Assembly (NCBI GenBank): GCA_963787645.1
Contig: CAWBDS010000002.1
Span: forward strand, 992,001-1,056,000
DNA length: 64,000 nucleotides
Origin: Palsa-504 sp963787645
GTDB taxonomy: Bacteria > Actinomycetota > Actinomycetes > Streptosporangiales > Streptosporangiaceae
Direction of reading: 5' to 3'
Under the pieces are notes generated by a model, which saw nothing but the letters and a program-made list of their open reading frames with translations, ran no database searches and was not told the DNA's origin. Position numbers and translations under genes: made by a program. Shown piece by piece: positions 62,595-64,000 of this stretch (position 1 is its first letter; each line of letters starts with the position of its first letter).

Positions 62595-64000
62595 TTATTT
62601 CTGGGACGCGCCGTCGGACACCCATTGGCGGAGTTTCTTGCGGTCGAGCTTGCCGACGCTGGTCAGGGGAATGGCTGGCACGATGGTGATCTGCCGCGGA
62701 TACTTGTTTGCCGCCAGGTGCTGGCGGGCGTACTCGCTGAGTTCTGCCACGGTGGCCGAAGCGTCCGGCCGCAGGGACACGAACGCCACCACTTCCTCAC
62801 CGAGCCGGGCGTCCGGCCGTCCCACCACCCCGGCCAGCGCCACCGCCGGGTGCGTCACCAGTGCCTCCTCCACGTCCCGGGGGAACACGTTGAACCCGCC
62901 CCGCAGGATCAGGTCCTTCTTGCGGTCCACCACGTACAGGTAGCCGTCGGCGTCCATGTGCCCGATGTCGCCGGTGTGCAGCCAGTCGCCCGCCAGCACG
63001 GTAGCCGCGGACTCCGGGGCGTGCCAGTACCCGCCCATCACGCCCGGCGAGCGCACGCAGATCTCGCCGTCCTGGCCCGCGCCCAGCACCGCGCCGCCGT
63101 CGTCCTGGATGGACACCTCGCAGCCGGCCACCGGCAACCCGACGCTGCCGACCCGGCGCGCGCCGTACGGGTTGGCCGAGATCAGCGTGGCCGACTCCGT
63201 GCACCCGTAGCCCTCGTAGATCATCGCGCTCGGGACCCGGGCCTCGAACTCCCGCCGGACCTCCTCGGGCAGCGGCGCCGCCCCGGAGGAAATGGCGGTC
63301 AGCGCGGACAGGTCGGCCTCCTCCAGCGGCTGGCCGAGCAGCATCTGGATCATCGACGGCACCAGCGCGCTGCCCTGCGCCCGGTGTTCGGCGGCCAGCT
63401 TCAGCCAGCCCGCCGGGTCGAACCAGCGCATCAGGATGGTCCGCGCCACCTCGTCCCGGTGGAACCCGCCGCAGAAGACCAGGAGCCCGTAGGCGTGCGC
63501 CAGGGGGAGCGGCAGCACCGAGATGTCCACGTTGGCCCGCACTGAGCTCTGGTGCGCCGCCCAGCCGCACCAGAACAGGTTCGCATGGGTTAGCGGAACG
63601 CCCTTGGACCTGCCGGTCGTCCCGCCGGTGTACAACAGGGCGGCAAGGTCGGCCCCGGACCGGTCCGCGATGGATCCCGGCGCGGCCGCTTCTACGTGCG
63701 CGAAGTCGAGCACGGGCACGCCCGAGCCGGCCGCACCCCCGGGGACCACGACGAACCGCACGGACGGCGCTCCGCCCAGGGCGGCGGACACCTTGGGCAG
63801 GAACTCCGCGGTGGTCACCACGCCGACCGCGCCCGAGTCGACCAGCGCGGCGCGCAGTTCGTCCTCGCTCACCAGGAAGATCAGCGGCGTCACCACCGCC
63901 CCGGCGCGCCACGCGGCGCTATAGGTGATGAGCACCTCCGGGCAGTTGGCCATCAGCACGACCAGCCGGTCTCCGGGCCGGACGCCGAGGTCGGTCAGTC
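62595..64000 (-). CDS. Acyl-CoA synthetase/AMP-dependent ligase, 5' end outside window
   Basis: At least 468 residues of an ANL-superfamily enzyme that activates a carboxylic acid as the adenylate and transfers it to CoA. AMP-binding motif YTGGTTGRSKGVPLTH, then YEGYGCTESATLISAN, DWLHTGDIGHMDADGYLYVVDRKKD, the hinge RGGFNVFPRDVEEAL and the C-terminal catalytic lysine in TSVGKLDRKKL. The frame is open to the last base (VRPGDRLVVLMAN), so the N-terminus lies beyond the window. Substrate class (fatty or aromatic acid) is not readable. Confidence 0.93.
   Translation of the reverse strand, partial: LTDLGVRPGDRLVVLMANCPEVLITYSAAWRAGAVVTPLIFLVSEDELRAALVDSGAVGVVTTAEFLPKVSAALGGAPSVRFVVVPGGAAGSGVPVLDFAHVEAAAPGSIADRSGADLAALLYTGGTTGRSKGVPLTHANLFWCGWAAHQSSVRANVDISVLPLPLAHAYGLLVFCGGFHRDEVARTILMRWFDPAGWLKLAAEHRAQGSALVPSMIQMLLGQPLEEADLSALTAISSGAAPLPEEVRREFEARVPSAMIYEGYGCTESATLISANPYGARRVGSVGLPVAGCEVSIQDDGGAVLGAGQDGEICVRSPGVMGGYWHAPESAATVLAGDWLHTGDIGHMDADGYLYVVDRKKDLILRGGFNVFPRDVEEALVTHPAVALAGVVGRPDARLGEEVVAFVSLRPDASATVAELSEYARQHLAANKYPRQITIVPAIPLTSVGKLDRKKLRQWVSDGASQK

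Overview
The window is about 70% G+C and densely coded, with GTG starts, 4-base ATGA/GTGA overlaps, GntR/UTRA, LacI and AfsR-type regulators, DUF5995 and an actinobacterial DrrAB pair. It fits a soil-type high-GC actinomycete. No rRNA, tRNA or CRISPR was seen.

Layout. 1-7.8 kb is an accessory zone: a methyltransferase cut by the window edge, an IS66-type transposase next to a VOC-protein remnant, a low-GC TIR-FGE gene broken by a frameshift, an antitoxin-like small protein, OsmC, a frameshifted two-helix membrane protein, a shortened SpoU methylase and a serpin lipoprotein. 7.8-45.2 kb is a very large inositol / inositol-like polyol catabolic region: six Gfo/Idh/MocA dehydrogenases, six IolE/IolH-like TIM-barrel isomerases or dehydratases (one broken), IolD, IolB, IolC, two Cgl0159-type aldolases, an MmsA-like dehydrogenase, an HpcH aldolase, a 2-hydroxyacid dehydrogenase, an SDR, a sugar ABC importer, a self-sufficient P450, two GntR and two LacI regulators. 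45.3-64 kb holds a clostridial-type GluRS, a tandem membrane-protein pair (one decayed), DinB, a shrunken GH13 ORF, a PHP phosphoesterase, an AfsR-like regulator, DrrAB (DrrA frameshifted), arginine deiminase, an ABM monooxygenase, a LigB dioxygenase, citrate synthase, fumarylacetoacetase, a small membrane protein and a CoA ligase cut by the window edge.

How the genes may work together (inference). The ABC importer brings in a cyclitol. Gfo/Idh/MocA enzymes oxidise it to inososes, IolE-like enzymes dehydrate them, IolD opens the ring, IolB isomerises, IolC phosphorylates, a Cgl0159 aldolase cleaves, and MmsA would oxidise the semialdehyde. The many dehydrogenase/TIM-barrel pairs suggest several stereoisomers or methylated inositols as substrates. 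The two GntR genes share a TGTC-NN-GACA palindrome upstream. A LacI-type site recurs around the P450/LacI divergon and before the GH13 ORF. Two identical 18-bp palindromes lie between iolC and the GluRS gene.

The most striking signal is a repeated pattern of deletions inside genes. iolC, iolD and an aldehyde dehydrogenase are each reduced to their two ends. mmsA, a SpoU methylase, a GH13 enzyme, a TIM-barrel isomerase and a membrane protein have lost internal segments. Gene boundaries and translational overlaps are kept, and most lesions stay in frame. Intact paralogues of several of these genes are in the same window. Real gene decay and assembly error cannot be told apart from the sequence alone.
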